Below, one piece after another: positions 1 to 14,718 of a DNA stretch of 64,000 bases. The notes beneath the pieces were generated by a model. That model searched no databases, was not told the DNA's origin, and saw only the letters and a program-made list of their open reading frames with translations. A program made the translations under genes and the position numbers. How positions within the stretch are numbered: the stretch's first letter is position 1; each line of letters opens with the position of its first letter. Source of the stretch: Lumbricus terrestris (lineage: Eukaryota; Annelida; Clitellata; Crassiclitellata; Lumbricidae); NCBI GenBank assembly GCA_949752735.1, contig OX457044.1:15216322-15280321 (forward strand), given 5' to 3'.

Positions 1-40
1 GTACTAAACTGTATGGAAAACCTACATAGCCTGTTATTAA

Positions 41-114
41 CCCCTTTACCGGCCGACCAGCTTATAATCGTATACAAAAGTTGACGATTATAATCGGGGT
101 TGCTGGTAAAGGGA
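41..114. mobile_element. Tiny MITE with TTAA target duplication
   Basis: A 74-bp inverted-repeat element starts CCCCTTTACC and ends GGTAAAGGGA, with a second internal stem (TTATAATCGT / ACGATTATAA). It is flanked on both sides by TTAA (37-40 and 115-118). A TTAA duplication is typical of piggyBac- and Kolobok-type transposases; the short length means it is a non-autonomous remnant. Confidence 0.6.
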
Positions 115-821
115 TTAAAGGAATTTAAAACATAAACCAGCCAAGCATGACTTAGGTCCTCATGCTGCTTCATCGGTTTCAATTCTTGAAGAAAATAACT
201 ATATATGGAAGGTGGACTGTAATGTGTAAGACTGCAATCAACATGAACACTTACACAAAGTGACATTTTTCATACGTCCAAGTCAGGACTCTCAATGATA
301 AACCAGATAAAGTTTTGGACTATTTATCCATTCAATGTTTTGCAAATTCCAATACATGTGGGTTGTCACCACTCACCAGTGAGCCAATTGTTACAAATTT
401 AGTTATGCAAACAAAAGAACTCAATCAGAGACTCAATAAGCAGCATTCTCTCATTGACAACATGTCATGTTTTATTTGGGACAGATGCGAAGCTTAATGC
501 ATCACTAGCATAGTTACTAATTGAAATCCCTGACAAGTTTTATGAATGTGGCATAAAAATGCCGCGACTAACAGACAACAAATGAGATGGAAACAGGTCG
601 TCGACGACAGCAACAATGTACCTGACCATAATGACCATAACCAACCAACAGACAAGCTTCAAAAACAATCGTTCCTTCCAATTATTGAACAACTGCACAG
701 CCCTACATAACAACAATATTGACACTTTTTCTTGTTTAATGGCAACTGCAATCTCAAAATTCGAACAAGTTTCTTTCGACCTGGTGCTATACAAATCTGC
801 AGTTATTGTAACAAGTGCAAA

Positions 822-1065
822 GAGACACACACACCAGACACACACACCAGACACACACACATCAGACAAACACAAACAGACACACAGAGCGACACCAGAC
901 AAATACAAACAGATACACACAGAGACACCAGGCACACACAAACAGACACACAGAGACACCAGGCACACACAAACAGACACACACAGAAATAAAGAAAAAC
1001 ACAAACAGACACACACAGACAAACACAAACAGACACACACAGATATAAAGAAAAACACAAACAGA
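822..1065. repeat. CACAGACA/CACAAACAGA minisatellite
   Basis: Degenerate short tandem repeats of CACACAGACA, CACAAACAGA and CACCAGACA type run for about 240 bp, starting 12 bp inside the KIF15 intron after exon 17. They open long reading frames of Thr/His/Gln or Val/Cys on both strands, which are artefacts. Confidence 0.9.
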
Positions 1066-1077
1066 CAGGAAATTCAC

Positions 1078-1185
1078 CTTTTCTCTAAGTTCCTTTTCAG
1101 CCTCCAGAAGCGACTTGTCTTGAACGAGGTTAACCATATTTCGGTCAGCCTCTTCCAACTGGATCTTCAAAGCCCTCAACTCATC
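1078..1185 (-). CDS. KIF15: KIF15 exon 17: last stalk exon in the window
   Basis: The 36 codons start [17 protein letters not shown] and end [11 protein letters not shown]. Acceptor TATTAG|GAT and donor AAG|GTGAAT. The following intron begins almost directly with a CACACAGA minisatellite. I found no convincing further exon between this and position 1. Confidence 0.9.
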
Positions 1186-4012
1186 CTAATAACAAAGCAA
1201 TATCACTGAAGGCAACAATTGAACTAAACTGATAGGAGCTTTAATCGTTACCCAATCTGTCCATCGTAAGAAACCAAAATACGTAAAAATTTCAGAATAG
1301 TTCAAACCACCAATAACACGAATTAAAATTGAACAATTTTTAGTTTATGAATCATGCAGCGAAATGGTGACACAAATTCCTAGTCTCAGAAATTATGGCA
1401 ATTTGTTAGTTTTTGAGGTACATGCACACACACCTAATAACATCATCATTCTTCAATTGTATAACAAAAAGAATGAATTAGGTATTCAATTTTAATTCGT
1501 GTTATTGGTGGTTTGAACTATTCTGAAATTTTTACGTATTTTGGTTTCTTACGATGGACAAATCTCCATCTCCAAAATCCAGCTTTCAATAATATTTCTG
1601 AAATTTCATTAACTTTCTGATTTAATTTACATCTATTATCACCAATTATTACTTCGATGTAACTATAACAATATTTTTTATATCACATTTTGCATAAGAA
1701 AGAGGAGTAACAATAAAGAATATATACTTTACTTGCCCAGTTTCATTCATTCATGTATTTATATAGCGCCTCTTCAAAGAAACTACTCAGAGGCACTCCC
1801 GACTCCAGCACGGCCAAACAGAACAGCAATCAAGTGCTTGAAAAAACAATAATTCCTTCCAATAATCATACTAATTTACATAAATTTCATCATCTTCACT
1901 CAAACCAAACTCAACTGAGCTCGTCTCTGCCAGAAACAATTCTCTACATATATTCAGCAATAGCAGAGTTCATTTAGAAATAGCAGAGTGCATAAAAACA
2001 TCCATGAACAATCAAGGCATCATCGTCTGACTCACACCTACGTCTGACGTGACCACCTCACCTGCAGCTTTGAGATTTCTTCTCGCAGTCCATCAACCTG
2101 TTCCTCCGTCCATTCAACAGGTGGCGCCTCCTGTCCGATCGTATCGCCAGCATCATCAGCGGCAGATGCCTTTGTCTGCTCAGGAGACAAAGCCAGCGTT
2201 GGAATCGTAAAGCCGGGACCAAAGCTGTTACGTGTCTTGTGGCCACCTTTCTTTGGAGTTGTCATTATCTGATTGCACACATCAAAGGAACTTGCAACTA
2301 TTCATACAGATCATGCTCAAATCATTATCACATAGCAGTGTGTGTGTTGTTTATGTCGAAATGTGATCAATTGTTCTTTCTCCAAGAATAGTGATTTCTC
2401 CATCTAGCCAACATATCTGTGTGTCTGGCAGACAATGCCACCAAATGCATTGTGCCACATACCATATCAGAGCCAACTTCCATCATTAACACATCAGGCT
2501 AAGGTTGTATGTGATTGTCCACCAAACGATATTTTATATTTTCAAGAAGTGCATAAATTTCGGATCTAAGCCCTGACTTTATAAGCCGATGAAAAACACT
2601 AATAAGGCCATTTCCAACAAGAGGTCCCATGTCATTGCTATTGGTCACAAATACTCATATGCATGTGAGGCTGATAGTGATAATGCATTAATTACAATTT
2701 TAAAAATACGTCTAACTAATTGCAAAAAATTAAGAAGTAAGCAACTGTACTGCAAGTACAATAGAATAAGATGGTCGGAGGACAATAATAATCTTCGTTT
2801 AATTTCAAACAGACACACTGCCACATGACTACAATTGAGAAATACAACAGAAGAAACTGTCAACAATGCAATAAAACCTTGATTGTTTCTGCGTGTAGAT
2901 CATCCCTTGTCTCACGTTCAATCTGAGATCGAATCTGGTGCGCCTGTAACAACCTCTCGAGTTCATCCTTTGCTTTCGTCATTCCAACCAACTCCGCCTC
3001 TTTGCCGATCAGCAATCGCTGTGTCTTCTGCAGCTTCTCAGCCATTTCGCTACTCAACTAGCAACAAAAGACATTAAGTCATCAGACGTTGCTATTCACC
3101 ATTTTACTCATGTAGGGAAAGCAATAGAACGTGAAGGATACGACGAGAATCATTGCCAGTGATGACAGGTCTAAGGCAGAAGTAATAAATAAAGCTGTTC
3201 AAAACAGAACAGAAACATCAATTGGGATGCAAGAGGTAAATCAGTATACTCAAAACACTCAAAATTCAATTATGCAAGCTTTTCCTCTTTGACAACGTTT
3301 TCACTGAAGCTACAACTCCCTACGAGTGAATGCTCATCACAAATTGTTCACTTGTCTCGATTCAATTACAAGCCTGTTTCTAATCAAACAGAGTATTAAA
3401 GTCAACTTTGTGAACGATTTTTGTAAAAAGAAATTCAGAGTTAGACGGAAAAAAGGCAAGCAGCTCTACAGGCATAAGACAATGTCCCTACAAAAACCTG
3501 ATTGATTTCTGCAAGAAATGCAAAACAGAACTTTGTACGTTTGCTACAAACTGACTTTTCTGGTTGCCTCTTGATTAAGAAGCAAATCTGTCTTTTAGAC
3601 CTAAATCATTAAGTGTTGAACTCACTGTGTCTAGTTCCGCCTGAAGTTTCATCATTTGTGCTTTCTGTTTTTCAATAGTCGCAGAAGTCGAGATGCTATT
3701 TTGCTGATGCTGCAAAGTCTGAGACTTGCCCGTCTCTCCATCTACAACAGATGTCAAGAACAAAGCCATTTATAAACCAAACCCAGCAATCTTAAAAATC
3801 TGAACAGCAATACCAGACAGTTTGCTGACTCACAGAGGCGCTACTCATAACCATAAACAATATTGGAAATCATTTAAATAACAACAATAAGGTGGACTCT
3901 TCTACACATAGAACCCAACCCATGAAGTCATGCCCTTGGACTTCTTGACAGTATGTTCAGAGTTCCTGGTCCATACTAAATATAGGGTGATGAATGACAA
4001 CAAAATTTAAGG

Positions 4013-4077
<65 letters not shown>

Positions 4078-7000
4078 CCACCACCATCATCCAGCTCATA
4101 GGTTATAGCATCTCTTTGCAACTAATGGCCAATGTCAATTCATCTAGCGTTGCTGCTGCATCACCAAATCCTAGATTTTCTGTTTTCAGATGCTGAAATG
4201 TAAGTCTGGGTTCCAACAATGCTGGAAGACAGTCCAGACAGGAATCAGCTCACTTGCCATTATATGTTCTCATTTCAACATGGCTCTTACACAAAAAATG
4301 TCTGCAAAAAAGTATGCATTATGAGCAATTGTTATAGCATTCCCTCTTCAAGATTTCTAATCAGAGGCGCTCCTGGCTACAGTGCGGACACTGAATTCGA
4401 GTTACACACTGAAGCACATGCGTAATTGTGAAGGACTTCTCAGGGACCCTACGTGGCGGTTTGAGGAGGAAGGAATTGAACTTTGCAACCTCTTCTGGCT
4501 CCAAGGCACCAAACCTAATACATCACCACAGTCCCCTAAGGTGATCCAAAGAGTGCAGGACAAACTTAAGAAATAATTGAAAACCATGAAAATATGAATG
4601 CCATCCTGAGTCAGTAACATATGCACTGCTACACAGTAAGATTTACACCGCACGACCTACTTTCCGCTTGAAGCTCCATGAACAGCTTCTCCAGTTCCTC
4701 TGCCTTCTGCTGATCCAGCTGTCCATTCTTGGCGTCAGCTCGCAGACATCTCATCTCGGCTTTCAGCGATTCATTGTCCATCTGACATCGGATGACCTCC
4801 GGATGATGGTCAACGACGGCCTGAAGCGTCTTCACCTCTGACCTCAGACTCTCCTACAATTGCAAAACACCATCCACAACAATCAGAGCATACTTATAAT
4901 CATCCTCATTCAAACATTAACTATATAAGTGTCTTAACGCAATACCAACCAAAGTGTAGTAAATGGTATGGAAAAATCATATGCCGTTGGTTGGGCAAGA
5001 GTCGATAGATCTCATACTAGAAAGAAACAGCAATTTGAAACAGTAGATGCTTTCAAACACAAATTAAAAAAACAACAGAAATACAGGCTCATAAATCAGA
5101 CTAAAACTTATCTTTAACCAGAATTTTTTCTATGATTGAAGGAACTGCGAGTTGAAAACAGAGTTGTGAGGCATGACCTCTAATCACTCCTTGTTGCGTG
5201 CTTCTGCATAATGACTTGCAATCTTCTATATAAATAAAAATGTAAAAAGTTACTGTTTGTTACCTCGGATCTCAGAGAGTTCTGAACCGATTGCTTTGAA
5301 AATTTTCGCAAACCGTTCCATTCGAACATCACCGTTTTTTTTATGCCTTCTGGGAAAAGCGCAATCTTTACGACCCAAAAAACACAACTATGCGATCTAT
5401 TCGAGCGATGTCGATTTCAAATCTCACCCAATGTTGCTTTCGAATACGACCGTCTATTTATAGCGCACATGTGTGCTTCCTTTTATAGCCATTTTTGTAG
5501 CGCATATATTTATCCAACTGTTGGTTTGAACAAAATCAAGGATCTCTTCACCGATTGCTTTCAAATTTTCACACAACGTTCCTTTCGAATTCGATCGCCA
5601 GGGTTTTTAATATGCTTTTTTCTCTCGAAAAAGCGCAATATATCAAGGATCTAGGAAAGTTTTGCGGACGGACGGACCGACAATGGACGGACGGGGAAGG
5701 ACGGAGGAACAAAGAAAAGGAAGAGAGGGGTGAGTGAGGAAGGGAGGGGAGGGTGCGGGAGGAAGAGGGAGGGGAGGGAGGAAGGGGAGTGAGGGCAGGG
5801 ATGGAGGAAATGGGAGGGAGGGGAGGTAGGGAGGGACAGAGGGAAGCAGGGGAAGGAGGTAGGGAGGGTCTTTTCAGCCACAGCAACGCGTGGTCGGGTA
5901 CAGCTAGTTAAGTATAAAAAGTCCACAGAATAGAAAAGGATAACTAGTGCATGGAACAGAGTTAAACCAGCACCATGCACCATGGTCGGTTCTAGGGTTA
6001 ACACACCTCTCGAGTGATTAAGGATGGCTGTGCATTGCAAGCGCTAAGACATTCACTGAATGATCAGTGATTACAGCTGGCAGGACATATAAGCACAGTG
6101 CTCTTGTCACCGACCATCAAATCTAGGGTTTTAAATCTAGTTTTAATAGGGAACTTTATGCTCAGAGGCCTTTGGGTGATCAATATTAGAATGAGCTAGG
6201 ACCTAAAACAAATGTAGCTGAGATTCGTTTAAAGATTATATTATAATAAAACAATATCAAACAGTAAAATACAATCAATAATCCTATCTACTTATTTGTG
6301 GCGTATTATCTAATAATATTATAGCTTGTTTCTTATCTTCCACGTTGGACTTTTCCAGCGTAGATGTAGAAGTTCTTCAGTTCGTATGGATTGGAATGAA
6401 GCTTCGAAGAGGAAGGAAGGTCACCTTCTTCTTGCTTGCCGTCGTTCCCAATTCTCTTCTGTAGCTGCGTAGACGGAGAATGCTGTAGCTGGCACAGCAC
6501 TCTGTAGTTTCGTCCGCCTCGTTGTTTCTCCACAAGCAACGGTAGCTTCTCGTCGCTTGCTCGTCTTGTAGTCGTTTCGCCCCTTTTTCTGCCGTCGAAC
6601 TCCAATCGCAATTGTAGTTCCGAATTCGATCTTCTCCGATGTCGATCGCAGTTTACTCGCAAGTGTCACATCAAACTTCGCAAAGTTTCCGTTCGCCAAG
6701 CCCTGGTATCTCAATTCCCAAGGTCTTACAGTCTCTAGTGGGATAGGCCGACAGCGTGTCGCCTTCCACACCCAATTCCACCGTCAGATCTTCTGAATTA
6801 CCGACGAGAACGCCACGTTTGACTAATGGCCGTTCTCGCTCAGAAATCTACGTCTTCTTCCTTCGCCATCTTTTCGCTGTCTAGCTTTATCGTCTGCCGT
6901 TGTTGCCGTCTGCTCAAGTTTGACGCTGCTTTCCGCCCTCCGTTGTATTTCAATAATTGATGTAGCGCGTATTCAAGAATTGTTATAGCGCTATTATTAT

Positions 7001-10000
7001 TATCTAACTTAATGCCACAAGTAATATTAATTATAATCTACAATACGCCACATATTGTCTAGCTTAATTCTTACCTATTTAATACTTATACAATGCATCA
7101 TTTAATAGGTTTGTTTGATAAGAAGCATTCTACCGCTACAAATGCCCCTCCTTCAAAAGACTGTTTACAGGCTTTAACAAACTCACCTACTTAACAAACT
7201 AACCTAGTAAACTAATTCACTTACTATACACGCCATGACAATTAATACACTTTACTCACTGGCTTACACTTCTTCATTTACTTTATCTCAACTTATACTA
7301 CACAATCCCTCTACTTAAATAGTCGGACATAACATTTTCGGACCCTTTAATATATCTAATGTTAAAGGAATAGTTTTGGAGTGCCAAACTCCATCTCATC
7401 ACCCTTGCATTTTTCATTCGACCCTCTTTCATATATTGCAATCCGCAATGGTCTGTCTCAATTGTAAATGTCTTTCCACAAAGATATCGGTCGAACCTGC
7501 TTATTCCCCACATGATTGCTAAGCACTCTCTCTCTTCCACAGAATATCTTCTCTCTCGCTCTAACAGCTTCCTGCTCGCATACGCTATGGGATGATTCGT
7601 CCCCTCGTACTGCTGCATTATCACACATCCGATTCCACTCCCACTTGCATCATTTTGTAGGATGAAATCCTTCTCTAAATTTGGAAGTCTTAGAATTGGT
7701 TCTTTTGCCAATTCGTTCTTCAACTTTGTAAAACTATCTTCCAGCTCTTCATTCCATTCTACCATTCCAGGTGCTATCTTCTTCGTTAAGTCACTTAACG
7801 GTGCCATGATTTCCGCACAGTGTGGTATGAATTTCCGATAATAGTTTATCGCTCCAAGAAAACTCCTGACTTGTTTCTTTGTCTTTGGACGTGGCATGTC
7901 TACTATTTTATCCACTGATTTCTCCTTTGGACTTATGTCATCCTTGTTCAACGTATGTCCCAAAAAGTCAATCTTTCCATATCCTATTGAACACTTCTTC
8001 GGCTTCAATGTCAAATTCGCTTGTCTCACTCTTTCGAAAAATATCTCCAATGTCTTCAAATGTTCTCTCCATCCTTTATTATGCGCTAGAATGTCGTCGA
8101 CATAACTTTCAAGATTTTCTGTTCCTTGAAGAATCTTCCTGATTAAACGGTTGTAACTTGACGCACTATTGATCAATCCAAAAGGCATCACATTGAACTT
8201 GTATATCCCATTGGCACATACAAATGTAGTGTAGTCTTTCGATTCTGGACTCATAGGGATCTGCCAATAACCCTTGCAGAAATCGAACTTGCTGTAGATT
8301 CTACTACCACTCAACTTATTAAAAATATCCTCATTTGTCATCATAGGCTCAGGATCAAATATTGTAAGCTTGTTCAGCTGTTTGTAATTGCAACACAGCC
8401 TATTGCTTCCGTCTGATTTCTTGACAACCACCAGCGGTGCTGCATAAGCTGCCTCTGATCTTTCTATCACCTTATTGTCCAACATCGTCTGGATCTCCTT
8501 ATCTATTTCTTTTTGCAAATGGTATGGTGTTGGATACGCTCTTTGTCTTACTGGTTCTTCACTCGTCAAATGTATTTCATGCTTTACTAAGTCTGTTCTC
8601 CCAGGCTTGTCTGTGAATATGTCTTCATATTTCTTCAGTAGTTTCCTCATTTCTCCTTTTTGTTCTTCATCCAAATCAGGATTTATATCCACATCTTCAT
8701 AGGTCTCTGTTTGTTCACTTACATATAAATCCAATATTTCTTCTTCTTCATCTTCTCCCACTTTTCCGTCATATACTACTGCTGAAATGTACGCTACGGT
8801 CTCGGCATCTTCTCTTTCGTGGTATTTCTTCAATATATTAATGTGATATGTCTTTATCTTTCCTTTCTCGATTTCAACTCTGTAATCATAGTCTCCAATC
8901 TTCTCTCTCACAACATATGGCCCTTGCCACTTTACTAACATCTTGTTCTTACAACTAGGCAATAGTAACAACACCTTATCACCTATTTCCAACTTCCTGT
9001 ATCTCGCTTTCCTGTCATAATACTTCTTGTTTTTAGCGTTCGCTTTGTGTATCGCCTTCTGCGCCATATCACAAGTCTCCTCAATCCTTTCTCTCAAATC
9101 CTGCATATACGTATACACGTCCTTCACTTCTTCTTCCACTGTCTCATTGGTCCATAACTCCTTCAGGATCTGCACTGGTCCTCTACACGATCTACCAAAT
9201 ATTAGTTCGAATGGTGTGAAACCGTGACTCTCATGTACTGTGTCTCTCAACGCAAACAGTAATGGAGCTATATAACGATCCCATTCTTTCGCTTGTTCAC
9301 CAATCAACTTCCTCAACGTCGCTTTGATCGTTCCATTAAGTCTTTCTACACATCCATTGCCCATTGCATGGTAGGGACTCGTCATGGTGTGTTTTATCAA
9401 TAGCATCTTATTTACTTCAGCCATGAGTTCGGAAGTGAACTGGCTTCCACGATCAGTATGGATCTTCTGAGGTACTCCCATACGACAATAAAATCCGAAC
9501 AAAGCTTCTGCAACTTCCTCAGTACTAATTCCTTTCAATGGAATAGCTTCCGGATACCTTGTACTCAAATCTATGATGGTCAATATGTATCGGTAACCCC
9601 TTGCAGACATAGGGTTAACTTCTCCGATTATGTCTATGCATATGTGTTTGAATGGTACATCTAATACAGGTAGATGACCCATAGGCGCCTTGTGGTTCAC
9701 CTTCTTGTCAACTGATTTTTGACAAATATCACAACTCAACACATATCTCCGTATATCTTGTCCTATTCCAGGCCAATAGAATTCATTTAGAATCTTATCA
9801 TGTGTTTTCCTCATTCCTAAATGAGCCGATAATAATGAATTGTGTGCCACTGCTAACACTTTATCCCTCAATGGTTTAGGTACCATTAGTTGCCATTTCA
9901 CCTCATCCTTCTGTACTTCTTTGTATCTTTTATACAACAATCCCTTCTTTTTCACATATGGTTTATCTTCTATGTTGTCTTCGTTACCATCCCATTCAAT

Positions 10001-13000
10001 TGCTCTTTCCATTTGTTTCGACATAGTTTCATCTTGACTCTGCAACTCCTGCATCTCTTTTACTGACACATTCAAGTTCGGCATCTCCGCAACTTTCAAT
10101 GGTTTGTATTTTGCTACCTTTTTAGCTTCTGCTCTAGTCTCCACAACTGCTACTGTCATTAATTTTTCATCTTGATTCCTCATCACATCGTCAGAAAATC
10201 TTACTGTTTTCTTTGCACCAATAGGTCTTTCTTCATGTTCTGTTTTTCTAATCAATATTCCTTTGTTTTCCACTTCAGTACATTTCTCAATTATTTCTTT
10301 TGGCTCATGATTTGTCACACTCTCAGTTCTTTCATCCTTAACCATGTACTTCAATCCTTTGATTTTCCCAATTATTACTGGCTTTATTGGCTGTTCCATC
10401 ACCATCGCTTGTACTTCACCATTAAAATGTTCACTCTCTATGTACACCTTAGCCAATGGGAAACATCTCAAACTCCCATCAACTAATACACAATGTGTTT
10501 CTTCTCCAGTCAACGCTTCTTCATTTATCAAAGAACGTTTTACAATACAACAACTTGCGCCTGTGTCGTATAAGCATCCCACTGTGTTTCCATTAACTGT
10601 CACTTGGTATTCACTCTTGTCTTCAAGGCTAATACATCCATCATTGTCTTTTATCACCATTGCACTGGCTGCCATGTACATTGGTGGTATTTTATTATGT
10701 TCACCCTGTTTCATCTGTTGTTCTCCTCTTGTAATTTCAACCACTCTCTGTATTTCACTTTCTGGCTTAACCAAGTGTGCTCGACTTTCGAATATTTGTA
10801 CTGCTGCTGCAGTGTGTTTAAATGTACCCCTGTTTTTCTTTGGGCATTGATATGCCTTATGGTTCTGTTCTCCACAGAAAAAACAAGTAATCTTATGTCC
10901 AGTTGCAATTTCTCTTTCCCTGCTGAATCCTCGGTTTTGATGTGTACCCTGATTTATCTTCACATCACTTCTACTCCTGTTCAGATTGTACCCAGACTGT
11001 TCTTTGGGTCTGTGTTCATACGGTCTACCGTTCAACCTGTCACTATGAAATTTCACATCTGGTTTTACAGACTGCTCGCTGTACTTGTAACCGTGTGCTT
11101 CAATGTGTGATTCCGCACAAACTAACATGTCCTTCAAACTCATTTTACCCTTCTCTTTTATAAACATACGAAGTTCAGTACTGCACGTCAGGTAAAACTG
11201 ATCTTTCAACAATAGATCTTCCACTCCTTCGTAAGTTCTTTCAAATCCCGCTTGTGCTAACCACTGCTGCATATACCTCCTCAATCTATGTACAAAACTA
11301 GAAGGTGTCTCTCCTGATTCCATTTTACTGGTTTTGAACTTGTTTCGATAACCACCTTCAGTAAGTTGAAATCTCTTCAACAGCTGAGTCTTCAAACACT
11401 CATAATCTTGCACTTCATCTGCAGACAACCTTTGGTATACTTCCAGTGCTCTGCCTTCCAAATGTCTCGCTAACGTTAACGACCAAACTTCTTTTCTGAT
11501 TTCATACGCAACACATGTTCTCTCGAATCTCAACAAGTAGGCATCCAAACAATCCTTGGACTCGTTGAATATAGGAAATTTGATATTCCTGATTCCTTTA
11601 TTGTTTTCTCGGTGATCTCCCTGTTGTTGACCATCACCGATCCTCATGTAGTCATTCTCGTGCTCTCGGTTTTGTTCCCCTCTCGAATCAATTTCACGCA
11701 TTCTCACTTGTGCTTCAAGTCTCTTTATCTCTAACTGGTGTTCGCGCTGCTCTCTGGCTTCTGTTGCCAAGCGATTTTCTCTCGCTTCTGTCTCAACTGC
11801 TTCACGATTCAATCTGGCTTCTGCTTCAGCACTGCTGATTGCTTCCAATTCCACTTCAGCCTTCTTTGCTTGCATTGCAGCCTCTGTTTCAGCTTTTCTC
11901 GCTGCTGCTTCTGCTTCCATCTCTGCTTTTCTTGCTTCTATCTCAAGTCTCTTGACTTCTGCTGCTGCTGCTGTTTCAGCTAATTTCATCTCTTTGGCGA
12001 TCTCCCTCTCAGTCGCTCTATCTTGTCTCCACTCTGCCTGTCTTTCTTTGACAAAGGCACGTGTCTCGTCCCCTTCCATGTTCATCCGTTTGGCAATTTC
12101 TAACCAAGCTTCAAAATCACTGACAGACATACTTACTGTCTTACTTGCTGACTAGCAACTTATGACAAAAATATTGGCAACTATGTGCGCTATTTAAATT
12201 TCTAACAAATAGAAATTGTTCAATTCTGCAAAGTGTCAATTCAGTTCCACAACAACAACTAATCTCTAATAGTTCATACAACCTATTGCAGTATCTTCAA
12301 TCTACAATTTCCGATTTAGTCTCTAACAATCTCCTAGCTATAATTGTTCAAAGCTTTTCTAATACTGTTCAAAAGACAGTTTTTTACTGACTCAAATCTT
12401 TACTGAATTAAATCTTTAATGACTTAAATCTTTACTTACTCAAAACTTTACTGACTTAAATCTTTACTGACTTTTATCCCGGCATGGGCACCCACTCTTG
12501 TCACCGACCATCAAATCTAGGGTTTTAAATCTAGTTTTAATAGGGAACTTTATGCTCAGAGGCCTTTGGGTGATCAATATTAGAATGAGCTAGGACCTAA
12601 AACAAATGTAGCTGAGATTCGTTTAAAGATTATATTATAATAAAACAATATCAAACAGTAAAATACAATCAATAATCCTATCTACTTATTTGTGGCGTAT
12701 TATCTAATAATATTATAGCTTGTTTCTTATCTTCCACGTTGGACTTTTCCAGCGTAGATGTAGAAGTTCTTCAGTTCGTATGGATTGGAATGAAGCTTCG
12801 AAGAGGAAGGAAGGTCACCTTCTTCTTGCTTGCCGTCGTTCCCAATTCTCTTCTGTAGCTGCGTAGACGGAGAATGCTGTAGCTGGCACAGCACTCTGTA
12901 GTTTCGTCCGCCTCGTTGTTTCTCCACAAGCAACGGTAGCTTCTCGTCGCTTGCTCGTCTTGTAGTCGTTTCGCCCCTTTTTCTGCCGTCGAACTCCAAT

Positions 13001-14673
13001 CGCAATTGTAGTTCCGAATTCGATCTTCTCCGATGTCGATCGCAGTTTACTCGCAAGTGTCACATCAAACTTCGCAAAGTTTCCGTTCGCCAAGCCCTGG
13101 TATCTCAATTCCCAAGGTCTTACAGTCTCTAGTGGGATAGGCCGACAGCGTGTCGCCTTCCACACCCAATTCCACCGTCAGATCTTCTGAATTACCGACG
13201 AGAACGCCACGTTTGACTAATGGCCGTTCTCGCTCAGAAATCTACGTCTTCTTCCTTCGCCATCTTTTCGCTGTCTAGCTTTATCGTCTGCCGTTGTAGC
13301 CGTCTGCTCAAGTTTGACGCTGCTTTCCGCCCTCCGTTGTATTTCAATAATTGATGTAGCGCGTATTCAAGAATTGTTATAGCGCTATTATTATTATCTA
13401 ACTTAATGCCACAAGTAATATTAATTATAATCTACAATACGCCACATATTGTCTAGCTTAATTCTTACCTATTTAATACTTATACAATGCATCATTTAAT
13501 AGGTTTGTTTGATAAGAAGCATTCTACCGCTACACTCTTTTCCGCTCTATCCTCTTAAATCCTTGTCACATTCTTCACGACCTCCTCCCTCCCATTAAGG
13601 TCACTCCATACAATACTCGACCAAGGCCACATACTGTATATACTCGCGTATAAGTCGAAAAATTTAGGACTATTTCAGAACGCCAAAAACCGTCTTCGAC
13701 TTATACGCGAGGCGCAAAACCGACGGTCGATTTTCGGACCGAATATTCGACACGAAAATGGACTTACCGTACATCTTAAACCCTCAGTCTTTGTTACATC
13801 GTTTTTCAAGGAAAATTACATTTCAGCGAATTACTCACTAAATACAGTTTAAAACGAAATATTCTTCTCAATGTTATTATAATTATGACTGCACAATATA
13901 ATTATATCATGCACCTAAAGTATCTTTATTATCGCTTGTTGAAACCGCAAAAAGAACTTTTGAATTCGCGGTATTCGTCTATATCAAGGGACAACCGCAC
14001 CGAGCGCAGTGAGAAGGACAAGCGCACCGAGCGCAGTAAGATTTTGTACGAGATATAATTCTTTGACGCACGCCGTACGCCATAAGGTAGCGCTGCCGCC
14101 AGAGTGCTTTTTCAGTTGGTGCTGACATACTTGCTAAATTTATATTAGAAACCGGAAGCAGTTGACGGAAGTCATCATCACTGTTAATATTTAAATATGA
14201 ACAATTCCAAACATAATTTTGATAGAATTTGCGTGTTTTTTAGTTCTTTAATCATTAAAAATGATATTGTTGAATGTCACTTAATTTGATTTTATGCATT
14301 CGACTTATACGCGAACCGTCGATTTTGGACGTTATTTTTTTCGAAAAACTACACTTCGACTTATACGCGGATCGACTTATACGCGAGTATATACGGTAAT
14401 CTAACCCTTCCTAGAGTTGATTCTTTTGCCAGAAACAGTTTTATTATGCGAATGTTATATAACTTTGCATAAATGTATTCTATTTTTCTATTATTTATTT
14501 CCTCTGTAAACTACTGTGCGTTTGCTGGTGGTATAATAAAGAATATTCTTACTTACTTACTTTTAAGCATTACAGGAACAATACAGTACACTGCATTTGA
14601 TGTTAACTCCTTCCAGAGTTCAGAAGTGCACAAGCGCATACAAAACCTTTACACAAATTACCTTAGGTCGTTC

Positions 14674-14718
<45 letters not shown>

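Larger units (their letters stand above)
6105..13534 (-). mobile_element. Complete Gmr1-like Ty3/Gypsy LTR retrotransposon
   Basis: The two 1036-bp direct LTRs are nearly identical. They begin TGTCACCGAC and end CCGCTACA, and are flanked by a 4-bp CTCT duplication (6101-6104 and 13535-13538). Transcription runs on the minus strand, so the 5' LTR is the right one. Between them lies a single Gag-Pol frame with all domains. By eye I found one LTR difference (position 6904 T versus 13298 A), implying a very young insertion. It sits in a KIF15 intron, in the same orientation as the gene. Confidence 0.96.

Noticed and set aside
300..497. Plus-strand frame reading VLDYLSIQCFANSNTCGLSP
   Set aside because: The composition looks coding, but there is no ATG, an upstream stop is close, and no family was recognised; perhaps an old transposon fragment.
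540..1209. Long frames on both strands over the CACAGA repeat
   Set aside because: Minisatellite artefact; only the KIF15 exon at 1078-1185 is real.
6333..6771. Frames of 109 and 116 codons in each LTR (also 12727-13165)
   Set aside because: Duplicated LTR DNA with Arg-rich translation and no domain; more likely regulatory sequence.
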